Position numbers and translations under genes: made by a program. The notes below the pieces were generated by a model. It was not told where the DNA came from, did not search any database, and worked only from the letters and a program-made list of their open reading frames with translations. Below are positions 45,225-54,510 of a stretch of 64,000 nt of DNA, piece by piece (the stretch's first letter is position 1; every line of letters starts with the position of its first letter). Origin of the DNA: Alphaproteobacteria bacterium (GTDB taxonomy: Bacteria; Pseudomonadota; Alphaproteobacteria; Micropepsales; Micropepsaceae); the NCBI GenBank assembly GCA_025350465.1, contig JANXXU010000038.1, positions 40,658-104,657 of the forward strand. Direction: 5' to 3'.

Positions 45225-46385
45225 CTAATAAACCTCCAGCAGGCCAGCGGCGCCCATGCCGCCTCCGATGCACATGGAGACAACGGCGCGCTTGGCCTTG
45301 CGGCGCTTGCCTTCCAAGAGCGCGTGGCCGGTGAGCCTGGCGCCGGTCATGCCGAAGGGGTGGCCGATCGCGATCGAACCGCCGTTGACGTTGTAGATTT
45401 CCGGATTGATGCCGAGCTTGTCGCGGCTGTAGAGGCATTGGCTGGCGAAAGCTTCGTTCAACTCCCAGAGGTCGATGTCGCCGACCTTGAGGTCGTGGCG
45501 CATGAGCAACCGCGGGATTGCGAATACAGGGCCGATGCCCATTTCGTCCGGTGCGCAACCGGCGACGGCCCAGCCTCTGAAGGCGCCCATCGGCTGCAGG
45601 CCGCGGCGCTCGGCCTCCTTCGCCTCCATGATGACGACGGCGGCGGCGCCATCGGACAATTGGCTGGCGTTGCCGGCGGTGACGTATTTGCCGGGGCCTT
45701 TGACCGGCTCGAGTTTGGCTAGACCTTCGAGCGTCGTTTCGGGGCGATTGCATTCGTCGCGATCGACGGTGTAGGCGACGAAGGATTCGGCCTTGGTGTC
45801 CTTGTCGACTTTCTTCATTTCCGTTTTCACCGGGACGATCTCGTCCTTGAACTTGCCGGCTTGTTGGGCCGCCGCCATGCGGCGCTGCGATTCCAGCGAA
45901 TATTCGTCCTGGTATTGGCGGCTGAGCTTATAGCGCTCGGCAACGACGTCGGCGGTGTCGATCATCGGCATCCAAAAGTCGGGATACATTTCGGTGAGCT
46001 TGGGCTCCTTGCCGCCGCCGCCGCCGCCCTGGAAGCTGATCGAGTCGACGCCGCAACCGACGATGACGTTGACGCCATCCTCGACGATGTGGTGGGCCGC
46101 GATTGCGATGGCGTTGAGGCCGGACGAACAGGCGCGGTTGACTGTGACGCCCGCGGTCGTGATCGGGAGACCTGCGAATAGCGCGGCCGCGCGGCCGACA
46201 TTGCCGGATGCGGCGACGCAGCCGGCGACGACATCTTCGACCTCTTTCGGATCGACCTTGGAGCGGGCAACGGCGTGGCGCACCGCCTCGCCCAAGATCT
46301 TGACGTTCGAAGTGTTGTTGAAGCCGCCGCGATGGGATTTGGCCAGGCCGGTGCGCGCATAGGAAACGATGACGGCTTCACGCAT
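45225..46385 (-). CDS. Acetyl-CoA C-acyltransferase (thiolase)
   Basis: From ATG 46385 the 386-residue enzyme has the full thiolase set: nucleophile Cys in [11 protein letters not shown], His in [16 protein letters not shown] and the second Cys in [12 protein letters not shown]. The covering loop ([24 protein letters not shown]) matches degradative thiolases of FadA/FadI type. It cleaves 3-ketoacyl-CoA with CoA. Because the phenylacetate pathway ends in thiolytic steps, it might serve as PaaJ, but it is 28 kb from the paa genes and the sequence looks more like a general beta-oxidation thiolase. Upstream readable frame to 46559 is not conserved-looking. Confidence 0.95.
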   Translation of the reverse strand: MREAVIVSYARTGLAKSHRGGFNNTSNVKILGEAVRHAVARSKVDPKEVEDVVAGCVAASGNVGRAAALFAGLPITTAGVTVNRACSSGLNAIAIAAHHIVEDGVNVIVGCGVDSISFQGGGGGGKEPKLTEMYPDFWMPMIDTADVVAERYKLSRQYQDEYSLESQRRMAAAQQAGKFKDEIVPVKTEMKKVDKDTKAESFVAYTVDRDECNRPETTLEGLAKLEPVKGPGKYVTAGNASQLSDGAAAVVIMEAKEAERRGLQPMGAFRGWAVAGCAPDEMGIGPVFAIPRLLMRHDLKVGDIDLWELNEAFASQCLYSRDKLGINPEIYNVNGGSIAIGHPFGMTGARLTGHALLEGKRRKAKRAVVSMCIGGGMGAAGLLEVY

Positions 46386-46667
46386 TTGATGCTCCCTCGA
46401 GTTCGTTGGTGCTCTTGCGTTACGATGATCGCCGCCGCCACACAAGCTCAAAGAGCGGGCGAACGCGGCTGTGGGCGGGTCCAATTGTTCGCGCAATCGC
46501 TGCATTGCAGCGCGGCCGAGGACGCGGATTAACGACGACTCCGCTCGCCCGGGCGGCACCCCTTGCTATCGTATTGCGGACACGGCCGCGTGAGGTTTGC
46601 ACGCACCCAGCTTGTGAAACAACTTGGCGCATGTTTGTCTCAGCCCCAATTGCCTGCGCCCTCATGA

Positions 46668-48557
46668 ATGGTCACCGAGGCGGGCGAAGAGATCTTTGGA
46701 GCGGACGAAACAATGGATCCCTTTGTACTCACCCTCGGCATTGTGGTCACGATCGTCTCGGGTATTCCGGTCGTATACCAGCTGCGCCGCCATCCGCGCG
46801 GCCTCTATGTCCTCTTCTTCGCCGAGATGTGGGAGCGCTTTTCGTACTACGGCATGCGCGGCATGCTCGTTTTTTATCTGACGCAGCAGTTCTTGTTCGA
46901 CGATACGTTCAGCAACGGCAAATACGGGGCGTACACGTCGCTCGTCTATCTTATGCCGCTGGTCGGCGGCGTTTTGGCCGACCGTTTCTTGGGCACGCGC
47001 AAGGCGGTGGCTTTCGGCGCGCTATTGTTGGTGGCGGGCCATTTCACGATGGCGATCGAGGGCAAGCCGGCCACGCAGCAGATCACGTACCAAGGTCAAA
47101 CCTACACCTTCCTCGCCGAAGGGCGAGGCGACGAACGCCACGTCCGGCTCAAGGTGGGCGAGGGCGCCTACGACGTTGGCGCCAGCCGTGACGGCGGCAT
47201 GGCGATCATCAACTTGCCGGCGGGCGCACCGCTGCCGAACGTGCTGCCCAAGGGGCAATACACGCTGTCGGTGAGCGATCGCGACCCCTTCTTCACAGGC
47301 ATCTTCTATCTCGCGCTGTCGCTGATCATCATGGGCGTCGGCTTTCTGAAGCCGAATATTTCGTCGATTGTCGGACAGCTCTACGGCGAGAACGATCCGC
47401 GGCGCGACCCCGGTTTCACGCTCTATTATTATGGAATCAATCTCGGCGCTTTTTGGGCATCGCTGCTCTGCACATGGCTTGGTCAGTCGTACGGCTGGCG
47501 GTATGGCTTCGGCCTGGCCGGTGTCGGCATGCTGGCTGGCTTTATCGTCTTCGTTCTCGGCAGGTCGTGGCTGCAGGGCAAAGGCGAGCCACCCAATCTG
47601 GTGGCGCTCAGCCGATCGCTCCTGCCTGGTATCAGCACCGAATGGTTCATTTATCTCTGTGGACTCTTGGGCGTCGGCGCGGTTTGGTTCGTCATCCAAG
47701 ATACGCGGGTGCTCAATTTCACGTTGCCGTTGGGCTCGGCCGGCTTCCCGGTTGCGATGGGTCTCGTGCAGATTCTGCTGGTGGTGGGGTCGGTCGCGGT
47801 GCTGGCTTATTTGTTGATCTACATGATCACGCAGGCGACATGGCGCGAGGTAAGCCGGTTGGTGCTCGCCCTTGTTCTCATCGCAGGCGGCGTTGTGTTC
47901 ACGACGCTGTTTGAGCAAGCGGGTTCCTCGATGAACCTTTTCGCGGCGCGCAATACGCAATTGTCGATCGGCGGCGTCGCGTTCACCGCGGGTCAAACCC
48001 AGTCGTTCAACGCGGGCATGATCTTACTGCTCGCGCCGATCTTCTCTTTCATCTGGGCTTTCCTCGGCAAGCGCCGAATGGATCCGAACGCGCCGGCAAA
48101 ATTCGGACTGGGTCTGTTGCAGCTTGGTGCCGGGTTCTACGTTTTGGTCTGGGGCGCTCAGTTTGCCGACGCTAGCTTCAAGGTTCCGCTGATTTTCCTG
48201 ATCCTGACATACATGCTCCATACGACGGGCGAGCTTTGCCTGCAGCCCGTGGGACTTTCGCAGATGACGAAACTCTCGCCGCAGGCATTGATTGCGACCG
48301 TGATGGCGACCTGGTTCCTGGCGGCGGCATGGGGACAGAGTTTTGCCGCGTTCATTGCGCAAATGACAGCGGCGGAAACCGTCGGTGGTCAAGTTCTAGA
48401 CCCTGCACTCGCACTGAAAACTTCCATCGGTGTTTTCGAACTCATCGGCACCTGGGGAATGATCATCGGGGCAGGCTTGCTCTTGCTCAGTCCGGTCCTT
48501 GGCTGGCTGGCGCAAGAGGGAAAGCGGACGGGCGCAAAGGAAGTCCCCGCCGAGTGA
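46668..48557 (+). CDS. POT-family proton-coupled peptide transporter
   Basis: The 629-residue membrane protein has PTR2 signatures: FFAEMWERFSYYGMRGMLVFY after a leading membrane helix, GGVLADRFLGTRKAV, and DPGFTLYYYGINLGAFWAS. It imports di- and tripeptides with protons. A periplasmic insert at about 125-205 is rich in Gly and beta-like sequence, longer than in E. coli DtpA. ATG 46668 is used; ATG 46713, which lies after a GGAG, is also possible and would drop 15 residues. No operon partner is obvious. Confidence 0.92.
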   Translation: MVTEAGEEIFGADETMDPFVLTLGIVVTIVSGIPVVYQLRRHPRGLYVLFFAEMWERFSYYGMRGMLVFYLTQQFLFDDTFSNGKYGAYTSLVYLMPLVGGVLADRFLGTRKAVAFGALLLVAGHFTMAIEGKPATQQITYQGQTYTFLAEGRGDERHVRLKVGEGAYDVGASRDGGMAIINLPAGAPLPNVLPKGQYTLSVSDRDPFFTGIFYLALSLIIMGVGFLKPNISSIVGQLYGENDPRRDPGFTLYYYGINLGAFWASLLCTWLGQSYGWRYGFGLAGVGMLAGFIVFVLGRSWLQGKGEPPNLVALSRSLLPGISTEWFIYLCGLLGVGAVWFVIQDTRVLNFTLPLGSAGFPVAMGLVQILLVVGSVAVLAYLLIYMITQATWREVSRLVLALVLIAGGVVFTTLFEQAGSSMNLFAARNTQLSIGGVAFTAGQTQSFNAGMILLLAPIFSFIWAFLGKRRMDPNAPAKFGLGLLQLGAGFYVLVWGAQFADASFKVPLIFLILTYMLHTTGELCLQPVGLSQMTKLSPQALIATVMATWFLAAAWGQSFAAFIAQMTAAETVGGQVLDPALALKTSIGVFELIGTWGMIIGAGLLLLSPVLGWLAQEGKRTGAKEVPAE

Positions 48558-48689
48558 CGACGGAAGGCGCCGGCTTCGTTTCGCTGCACTTTCCATTTTC
48601 TCGTTCAAGGACCATGTATGTGGAGACGCTCGCGCGCGATTTATCGCTGTGCGCATTTGAATTCGCATGACAACACAGGACGTCACATC

Positions 48690-49412
48690 ATGATCGATCT
48701 TTATTACTGGCCGACGCCGAACGGAAAGAAGGTCACGATCCTGCTCGAAGAAGCGGGGCTGCCGTACAAGATGATCCCGCTCAATATCGGACGCGGCGAT
48801 CAGTTCTCCGATCAGTTCTTGAAGATCGGTCCGAACAACCGCATGCCGGCAATCATCGATCGCGAACCCAAAGGCGGCGGCGAACCGATCGGCGTTTTCG
48901 AATCCGGCGCCATCATGCTTTACCTCGCGGAGAAAGCGGGAAAATTTCTGCCCCACGATGTGCGCGGCAAGATTGAGGTCACGCAGTGGGTCATCTGGCA
49001 GATGGCCAATCAGGGGCCGAAGCTTGGCGAGTGCGGGCACTTCCGGCGTCTTGGCGATTCGCAAGGGGACCAAACCTATGCCGTGCGCCGCTTCACCGAC
49101 GAAGCGAACCGCCTCTACGGCGTGATGAACAACCGGCTCTACGACCGGCGTTATCTCGCGGGTGACGAGTACACCATCGCCGATATGATTTCGTATCCCT
49201 GGACCGTCGGTTGGAAAGGCCAAGGCCAGGACATCGAAGAATTCAAATACGTCAAACGCTGGATGGGTGAGCTTGAAGCGCGTCCAGCCGTGCAACGCGG
49301 CATGGCGGTCGGCAGTGATCTCTCCGTCGACGCCTCGAAACTTCCACCGGAAGAGCAGGCGCGGTTGAGGAAACTTCTCTACAACCAGCGTGCGCGGCCT
49401 GCGCCCGGCTAG
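48690..49412 (+). CDS. Glutathione S-transferase (YfcG/YghU-like)
   Basis: The 240 residues start with a thioredoxin-fold domain (MIDLYYWPTPNGKKVTILL) and the glutathione-binding ESGAIMLYLAEK. A helical C-terminal domain contains LAGDEYTIADMISYPW, the N-capping box of GSTs. Asn12 in TPNGKK takes the place of a Ser/Tyr activator, as in nu-class disulfide-bond reductases. ATG 48690 gives the family length. The DUF4105 gene follows after 3 bp. Confidence 0.92.
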   Translation: MIDLYYWPTPNGKKVTILLEEAGLPYKMIPLNIGRGDQFSDQFLKIGPNNRMPAIIDREPKGGGEPIGVFESGAIMLYLAEKAGKFLPHDVRGKIEVTQWVIWQMANQGPKLGECGHFRRLGDSQGDQTYAVRRFTDEANRLYGVMNNRLYDRRYLAGDEYTIADMISYPWTVGWKGQGQDIEEFKYVKRWMGELEARPAVQRGMAVGSDLSVDASKLPPEEQARLRKLLYNQRARPAPG

Positions 49413-49415
49413 GTC

Positions 49416-50432
49416 ATGCAGCGCTGGGGGACAATCGTCGGCTGGATACTGCTCGCAATCGCGTGGCTGATCAGCGTCGTCTTTGCGCTGGGCGTGCTCT
49501 GGTATCAGGGGCCCGGCTCCATCGCCCTGCGCATTGTGTTGCCCGCCGCATGGGCGGTGCTTAGCGCGGTCTGCGCCGTTTGGTTTTGGCGCAGGCGCGA
49601 CGCGCGCGCGTGGGTGGCATACGGCGTGCCGTTTGCGGCGCTGACGATCTGGTTCGCCTTGATCCCGCCGCGCAACGATCGCGATTGGTCGCCGGAGATG
49701 GCGCAGCTCTTGAGCTACGAGCGTCAGGGCGACGAGATCGCTTTGAAGAATGTGCGCAACTTCAATTGGACCGGGCCCACGCGCGCCGAAGAACGCTGGG
49801 AGACGCGGCGCTACGATCTTGCGCATCTAAAGTCGGTCGACGTGGCTTCGCTTTATTGGATGGGCTCAACCATCGCGCACACCTATTTCAGCTTTGTATG
49901 GGACAACGGTGAGGCGCTCTCGTTGTCGGTCGAAATACGCAAGGAGAAAGGCGAAAGCTACTCGCCGATCGGCGGATTCTTCAAAGCCTACGAGTTATCA
50001 ATCTTGGCGGGTGACGAGCGCGACTTCTACGGCTGGCGTGTGTTCTATCCGAAGGAAGACATCCAGCTGTTGCACACGCGCGCGACGCCGGATCAGGCGC
50101 GTGAATTGCTGCTCAAGATACTTGATGGCGCGGACAAGCTGGTCGCTCACCCCGCTTGGTACAATACGCTGACTGACAACTGTACGACCGAGGCCTGGAT
50201 GCTGACCGAAGCACTCGGTGCCGATCATCCTATGGATCGGCGCATGCTGATATCGGGCTATCTCCCGGACATGCTTTACGAATTGAAGCTGCTCGACATT
50301 TCGCATCCGCTTGCCAAGTTGCGCGCGGACGGCCATGTCCTGCCCCGGGCCAAAGCGGCGATAGACCACGGGCTCACTGGCCCTGCATTCTCCAACGCGC
50401 TGCGCGAGGGTATCCCGGCGCTGGCGCAGTAA
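49416..50432 (+). CDS. DUF4105 membrane protein
   Basis: The 338-residue protein has three N-terminal membrane helices (about 8-28, 36-57 and 66-84) and then a periplasmic-side DUF4105 domain. Visible pieces are RDWSPEMAQLLSY, WETRRYDL, AHTYFSFVWDNG, EIRKEKGESYSPIGGFFK and YNTLTDNCTTEAW. The conserved DNCT motif resembles papain-like or cysteine-hydrolase sites, so a hydrolase role has been suggested for such domains; none is proven to my knowledge. It probably shares a transcript with the GST gene. Confidence 0.82.
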   Translation: MQRWGTIVGWILLAIAWLISVVFALGVLWYQGPGSIALRIVLPAAWAVLSAVCAVWFWRRRDARAWVAYGVPFAALTIWFALIPPRNDRDWSPEMAQLLSYERQGDEIALKNVRNFNWTGPTRAEERWETRRYDLAHLKSVDVASLYWMGSTIAHTYFSFVWDNGEALSLSVEIRKEKGESYSPIGGFFKAYELSILAGDERDFYGWRVFYPKEDIQLLHTRATPDQARELLLKILDGADKLVAHPAWYNTLTDNCTTEAWMLTEALGADHPMDRRMLISGYLPDMLYELKLLDISHPLAKLRADGHVLPRAKAAIDHGLTGPAFSNALREGIPALAQ

Positions 50433-50472
50433 AGCGCGATTGGCTACGACTCGCGGCTTGGGGAGAGCCGCC

Positions 50473-51876
50473 ATGCGCCCACGCCTTCTACTGATCGTGA
50501 CCGCTTTTGCTTTTGCGAACGGGCTTGCGCACGCCGCGGATGCGCCGGCGCAGCTTGTCGCCGGCTATAAGGCGCTCTTCACCTGCAGCGCCACTTTCCT
50601 GGCGCATCGAACGCCCGAACAGATCGCGGAGTTCGAGCTAACCGGTATCTATCGCGACTTCGAGGCGGCAATGGCAAAGCTGCCGACGCCCCAAGTCGAT
50701 ATCGCTGCAAGCACTGTGAGCATGACGTATGACGCCGCGCAACCGCCGCGCATCGCGCGCTTTCATGAGCCACTTGGCTGCACATTGCTGCCGCTGGCCG
50801 CGGCGGCGACGATGCCGCTACCTCGCCTCGATCTGCCGACAGCACCTGATCGCTCGAATGCGGCATGGCCCGGCGGCGAAACGCTCGATCATCAGCCGGT
50901 CACGGGCGATACCGCCGGCAGCCCGCTAGCCCGCGTCATCGCACAGGCGATTGACGCCAAGACTTATGGCGAGCACGCGCGGACCAGCGCCGTCGTGATT
51001 GTCGCTGACGGGTCGATAGTCGGAGAAAACTATGCAGATGGCGCGGATGTCGACGTGCCGCAGCGGACATGGAGCGTGGCGAAGTCGATCACCGGCGCGC
51101 TGATCGGCATCGCGGCCAAGGACGGGTTGCTCAAAGCGGATCGGGCGACGGGCTTGCGCCAATGGTCCGCGCCCGGCGATCCTAGGAAGAAGATTCGCGT
51201 CATCGATCTCATGCATATGGCGAGCGGGCTCGAGGCTGGATCTGCCGGCAATCGGACCGACGAGATCTATTTCGGCGGCGGGCGCGTTGTCGATAATGCG
51301 CTGACGCATGAGCTTGTCGCGCCGCCGAACACGCGTTGGTTCTACTCCAACAACGACGTGCTTGTGCTCTCCTATTTGCTTCGCGTGCGTATGCACAATG
51401 ACAAGAAGTATCTTGCCTATCCGTACACGAAATTGTTCCGCCGCATCGGCATGATGCATACGACCGCCGAAACCGATTGGGACGGCACGTTCATTCTGTC
51501 GAGCCAAGTATGGGCGACGGCGCGCGATCTGGCCCGCTTCGGCATGCTGTTGGCGAATGACGGCGTCTGGAATGGCGAACGCATTCTGCCCGCGGGTTGG
51601 GTGAAGCTGATGGCGACGCCAGCGCCGGTTCAGCCGCCGGAGAAGCGTAGCGACGGTTCGCTGCAGCCTGGTTACGGCGGCGACATTTGGCTTTTCGGCC
51701 CGCGGCACGGATTGCCCGAGGGAACACTCGCCGCCATGGGCAATCGGGGGCAATATGTCGTTATCGTGCCGTCCCGCAAGATCGTGATCGTGCGCCGCGG
51801 CTTCGACAGCGAGGACGCGCGCTTTGCCATCGATCGCTTCGCCGCCGACGTGCTCGCTGTGCTGAACGAGAAGTAG
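50473..51876 (+). CDS. Class C beta-lactamase-fold serine hydrolase, exported
   Basis: From ATG 50473 the protein has 467 residues. A Sec signal (LLLIVTAFAFANGLAHA-AD) precedes a short extra domain and then the serine-hydrolase fold. The SxxK motif is SVAK (Ser201, Lys204), the YxN element is YSNND, and an MGNRGQYVVIVP strand holds the third motif region. Family members include esterases, D-aminopeptidases and 6-aminohexanoate-dimer hydrolases. True beta-lactamase activity is not implied. Confidence 0.88.
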   Translation: MRPRLLLIVTAFAFANGLAHAADAPAQLVAGYKALFTCSATFLAHRTPEQIAEFELTGIYRDFEAAMAKLPTPQVDIAASTVSMTYDAAQPPRIARFHEPLGCTLLPLAAAATMPLPRLDLPTAPDRSNAAWPGGETLDHQPVTGDTAGSPLARVIAQAIDAKTYGEHARTSAVVIVADGSIVGENYADGADVDVPQRTWSVAKSITGALIGIAAKDGLLKADRATGLRQWSAPGDPRKKIRVIDLMHMASGLEAGSAGNRTDEIYFGGGRVVDNALTHELVAPPNTRWFYSNNDVLVLSYLLRVRMHNDKKYLAYPYTKLFRRIGMMHTTAETDWDGTFILSSQVWATARDLARFGMLLANDGVWNGERILPAGWVKLMATPAPVQPPEKRSDGSLQPGYGGDIWLFGPRHGLPEGTLAAMGNRGQYVVIVPSRKIVIVRRGFDSEDARFAIDRFAADVLAVLNEK

Positions 51877-51879
51877 GTG

Positions 51880-52188
51880 TCAGCCGCGCATTGCGTTGTG
51901 GTGGCGGATTACCTCGTTGACGATGAAGTTGAGGAATTTCTCCGCAAACTCGGGATCGAGTTTTGCCGAGGCTGCCAGAGCACGCAGATGTTTGATCTGC
52001 TCCGCCTCGCGCGCGGGATCGGCGGGCGGCATTCCCTTTGCAGCCTTCAGCGCGCCGACTTCCTTGGTGAATTTGAAACGCTCGGCCAGCAAATGGATCA
52101 GCGCCGCATCGATATTGTCGATGCTGTCGCGCAGCCGAAGCAATTCCTCCGGTGCGGAGGTCGCGTTCGCGGGTGGGGTGTTTGGCAT
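51880..52188 (-). CDS. Chorismate mutase (AroQ class)
   Basis: This 102-residue all-helical protein matches monofunctional AroQ/PheA-type chorismate mutases: LLRLRDSIDNIDAALIHLLAERFKF, then KEVGALKAAKG, and a final helix with FLNFIVNEVIRHH. Arg, Lys and Glu active-site positions are present in the first and second helices. It converts chorismate to prephenate for Phe/Tyr synthesis. It is convergent with the serine-hydrolase gene across a 3-bp gap. Confidence 0.92.
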   Translation of the reverse strand: MPNTPPANATSAPEELLRLRDSIDNIDAALIHLLAERFKFTKEVGALKAAKGMPPADPAREAEQIKHLRALAASAKLDPEFAEKFLNFIVNEVIRHHNAMRG

Positions 52189-52324
52189 GCGGCTGTGTTT
52201 CCCAATGTTCGGTCTTGGTTTGAGACTAAGCGAAGAGGGCGCACCGTGCGAGACTCCAACGCGCCTTTTCAGCTAGGCTTGCGGCACCGTTCTTTTCGAA
52301 CCTGCCATTGAGGAGCTGCCCCCC

Positions 52325-53287
52325 GTGAAAGCTGCCGTTTACTACGAGAATGGTCCGCCGTCGGTATTGAAATACGAGGACGCACCCGATCCCCAGCCGC
52401 ATCCCCAGGCCGTCATCATCACGGTCGAAGCGGTCAGCATCGAAGGCGGCGATACGCTCAATCGCGCCGGGGGTGCGCTCGCCACCAACCCGCACATCGT
52501 CGGCTATCAGGCGGCCGGCACGATTGTTGACGTCGGCGCGCAGGTCTTGCATCTGAAACGCGGGCAGAAGGTCGTCACGGTGAATGCGTTCGGCTCGCAC
52601 GCCGAGCTGCGGTCGGTGCCGGCGCGCAATGCCTGGCCGATCCCGGATGGTTTCGACATCAAACAGGCTTCGGCGATCCCGGTTCCGTTCGGGACGGCCG
52701 ACGATTGTCTCTTCGAGTTCGGAAAATTGAAGAAGGGCGAAACCGTTCTGGTTCAGGCGGGCGCCGGCGCGGTCGGCCTTGCCGCGATCCAATTGGCGAA
52801 GCGGGCGGGTGCGATCGTCATCGCGACGGCTTCGAGCGAAGACAAGCTTGCACGGCTGAAGCCGTTCGGGCTCGATTACGGCATCGACTATACGCGAAAG
52901 GACTTGGTCGCCGAGGTGATGCGCATCACCGACAACAAGGGCGTCGATCTCGTCGTCGATCCGGTCGGCGGCAGCACTTTGCAAAAGAGCCTGCTGACGC
53001 TCGGTTATCGCGGACGGGTGTCGATGGTGGGGCGCGCGGGGCGCGAACCGAACATGATCGACGCGTCGAGCCTGATGGCCGGCAACCGGACGTTGACCGG
53101 CGTCTTCCTCGGCGCCGAGATTATGACGGATCGGGCGCATGACATGATCCAACGGCATATCGACGAGGCGGCGCGCGGCACACTCAAGGTGATCATCGAC
53201 AAGACGTTTCCGCTCAAGGAAGCGGCGGCGGCGCATGCCTACATCGAAAGCCGCAAGGCGTTTGGGCGCGTGTTGCTTATCCCGTGA
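52325..53287 (+). CDS. NADPH:quinone oxidoreductase-like MDR enzyme
   Basis: The 320 residues form a zinc-independent medium-chain reductase. The N-terminus is MKAAVYYENGPPSVL from GTG 52325, the NADP Rossmann motif is QAGAGAVGLAAIQLAKRAGA, and the C-terminus ends ESRKAFGRVLLIP. Structural zinc cysteines are absent, as in QOR/crotonyl-reductase relatives. Likely substrates are quinones or activated enones. Confidence 0.92.
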   Translation: MKAAVYYENGPPSVLKYEDAPDPQPHPQAVIITVEAVSIEGGDTLNRAGGALATNPHIVGYQAAGTIVDVGAQVLHLKRGQKVVTVNAFGSHAELRSVPARNAWPIPDGFDIKQASAIPVPFGTADDCLFEFGKLKKGETVLVQAGAGAVGLAAIQLAKRAGAIVIATASSEDKLARLKPFGLDYGIDYTRKDLVAEVMRITDNKGVDLVVDPVGGSTLQKSLLTLGYRGRVSMVGRAGREPNMIDASSLMAGNRTLTGVFLGAEIMTDRAHDMIQRHIDEAARGTLKVIIDKTFPLKEAAAAHAYIESRKAFGRVLLIP

Positions 53288-53299
53288 ACACAAATTTGA

Positions 53300-53322
53300 G
53301 CCCAGGCGTGACGCGTCTGGGC
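53300..53322 (+). terminator. Hairpin after the quinone oxidoreductase gene
   Basis: GCCCAGGCG pairs with CGTCTGGGC over 9 bp (one G-T pair) around a 5-nt loop. It begins 13 bp past the stop codon. No T-run follows, so termination would be weak or Rho-assisted. Confidence 0.4.
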
Positions 53323-53375
53323 CCGCGCTCTCAACGTGTCGGCCGTCAGAGGAAAGGTTCGCAAGGAGAGATCGC

Positions 53376-53567
53376 TTGTCGGATATCAAAATCGATTTCG
53401 AATGGTGGGAACTTGTCTTGTTCTCGCCGATGGTGGGCTGGCCCGGGATTATTGCCGGCGGTGCGATCGGCGCGCTCGCTTGGCGCAAACGTCCGATCTT
53501 AGCCGGTGCGACCGGTGCGCTTGCCGGAAATTTTCTTTGGGCGCTTGTTGTCGTCTATTTCCTCTAA
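53376..53567 (+). CDS. Small 63-residue membrane protein
   Basis: A TTG start at 53376 is preceded by AAGGAG with 7-nt spacing, an excellent ribosome-binding site. The product has an acidic N-terminus (MSDIKIDFEWWE), a hydrophobic stretch at about 13-35 and a second at about 44-63, separated by AWRKRP, so a two-helix hairpin is likely. The family is unknown to me. It ends 1 bp before the stop of the convergent TrmB-like gene. Confidence 0.7.
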   Translation: MSDIKIDFEWWELVLFSPMVGWPGIIAGGAIGALAWRKRPILAGATGALAGNFLWALVVVYFL

Positions 53568-53568
53568 C

Positions 53569-54447
53569 TCATTTCGGGCGAGGAGCGGATTTCATTTTCT
53601 TGAGATCATGCCGGGCCGGGCCTTCCGCATAACGTTCCATCAGTCGTCGTAGCCCGGGAGTTTTCGAACGCGTGAGACTCAGTTTCTCCATGGGGCTCAG
53701 GGCTGCGTTGCTTTGTTGCCGACGAGCCTCGGTCAAAATGAGCTCGGACGCCAAACCGTTATATTGCAGGCACGACAAAAACGTACTGTTGCTCCAGATC
53801 GCTTGATGGACGCTGCGCGCATCCTTGGCGAGGAGCGCAAGCATAAATTGTTCTGCGTCGACGGCGAGGTTCAATTGCTCGCCGGGCCAGACGGTCAGGA
53901 TGCGTTTTGCGTCCGGAGGGACCAGCACGTTGACGCCTTTGATGACAAGGCGCGCGTAGGCGCGCACCGCAACGTTCACGCCGCGCTTCGCAGCGCTTTC
54001 TAGATGCGGTTTGATCTGACCGAGGACCTGGGGAAAGGCGTCGACAAGCGCCACGACCTTGGCCGAGGAAAGCATCGTGCGCGCGCGCTCAAGCACCTGG
54101 TCGATGTCGCTCAATTGGTAGACGCGATCGTCGCCTGAGGCGGGTCGAATTTTCGCAAGCAATGCTTCCGCCTGGTGGCGGCGCGCACCGAAGTCGCGGT
54201 CGAGTCTATCGAGCAGCTCGGTCGTCGGGACGGCGCGGCACAGCCGGTTCTCGCTGTCGTCGAGAACAATGGCGCCGCGCTGCGCCAAGGCGGCTATGGC
54301 CTTGTAGGTATTGGCTGTTGGTTTGCCGATGGCGTGGCTGATGCGATAGCCGGTGGCCGGCGATTCCTTCAGCAAAAAACAGTAAACGAGCGACTCGATT
54401 TCGGAGAATCCGAGGTTTTCGAGCGCATGCGCGGCTTGAATTATCAT
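53569..54447 (-). CDS. TrmB-family transcription regulator
   Basis: The 292 residues from ATG 54447 have an N-terminal winged-helix TrmB domain (AHALENLGFSEIESLVYCFLL, GYRISHAIGKPTANTYKAIA, LAQRGAIVLDD) and a C-terminal effector-like region with DIDQVLERARTMLSSAKVVALVDAF, resembling the phospholipase-D-like fold of TrmB C-termini. TrmB regulators sense sugars in archaea and have varied roles in bacteria. A GTG at 54462 is an alternative start but would lie inside the palindrome at 54450-54467. Divergent from the protease gene, it probably controls that gene and itself. Confidence 0.82.
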   Translation of the reverse strand: MIIQAAHALENLGFSEIESLVYCFLLKESPATGYRISHAIGKPTANTYKAIAALAQRGAIVLDDSENRLCRAVPTTELLDRLDRDFGARRHQAEALLAKIRPASGDDRVYQLSDIDQVLERARTMLSSAKVVALVDAFPQVLGQIKPHLESAAKRGVNVAVRAYARLVIKGVNVLVPPDAKRILTVWPGEQLNLAVDAEQFMLALLAKDARSVHQAIWSNSTFLSCLQYNGLASELILTEARRQQSNAALSPMEKLSLTRSKTPGLRRLMERYAEGPARHDLKKMKSAPRPK

Positions 54448-54449
54448 AG

Positions 54450-54467
54450 TAGTAGTATACACTACTA
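54450..54467. promoter_or_regulatory. Palindromic operator between the TrmB-like and protease genes
   Basis: TAGTAGTATACACTACTA reads TAGTAGT-N4-ACTACTA on both strands (exact 7-bp arms). It ends 2 bp before the ATG of the TrmB-like gene and lies 44 bp from the protease start. Binding here would block initiation of the regulator gene and could affect the divergent promoter. Its AT-rich composition stands out from the GC-rich surroundings. Confidence 0.7.
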
Positions 54468-54510
54468 GTAAGGTCGCAGCAAGCTGAATGGCCGCCGGGA
54501 GAACTCTGCC

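Noticed and set aside
45225..46385. Thiolase as PaaJ of the phenylacetate pathway
   Set aside because: Thiolase motifs are clear, but the gene is far from the paa operons, no paa operator precedes it, and the loop regions look like general beta-oxidation thiolases.
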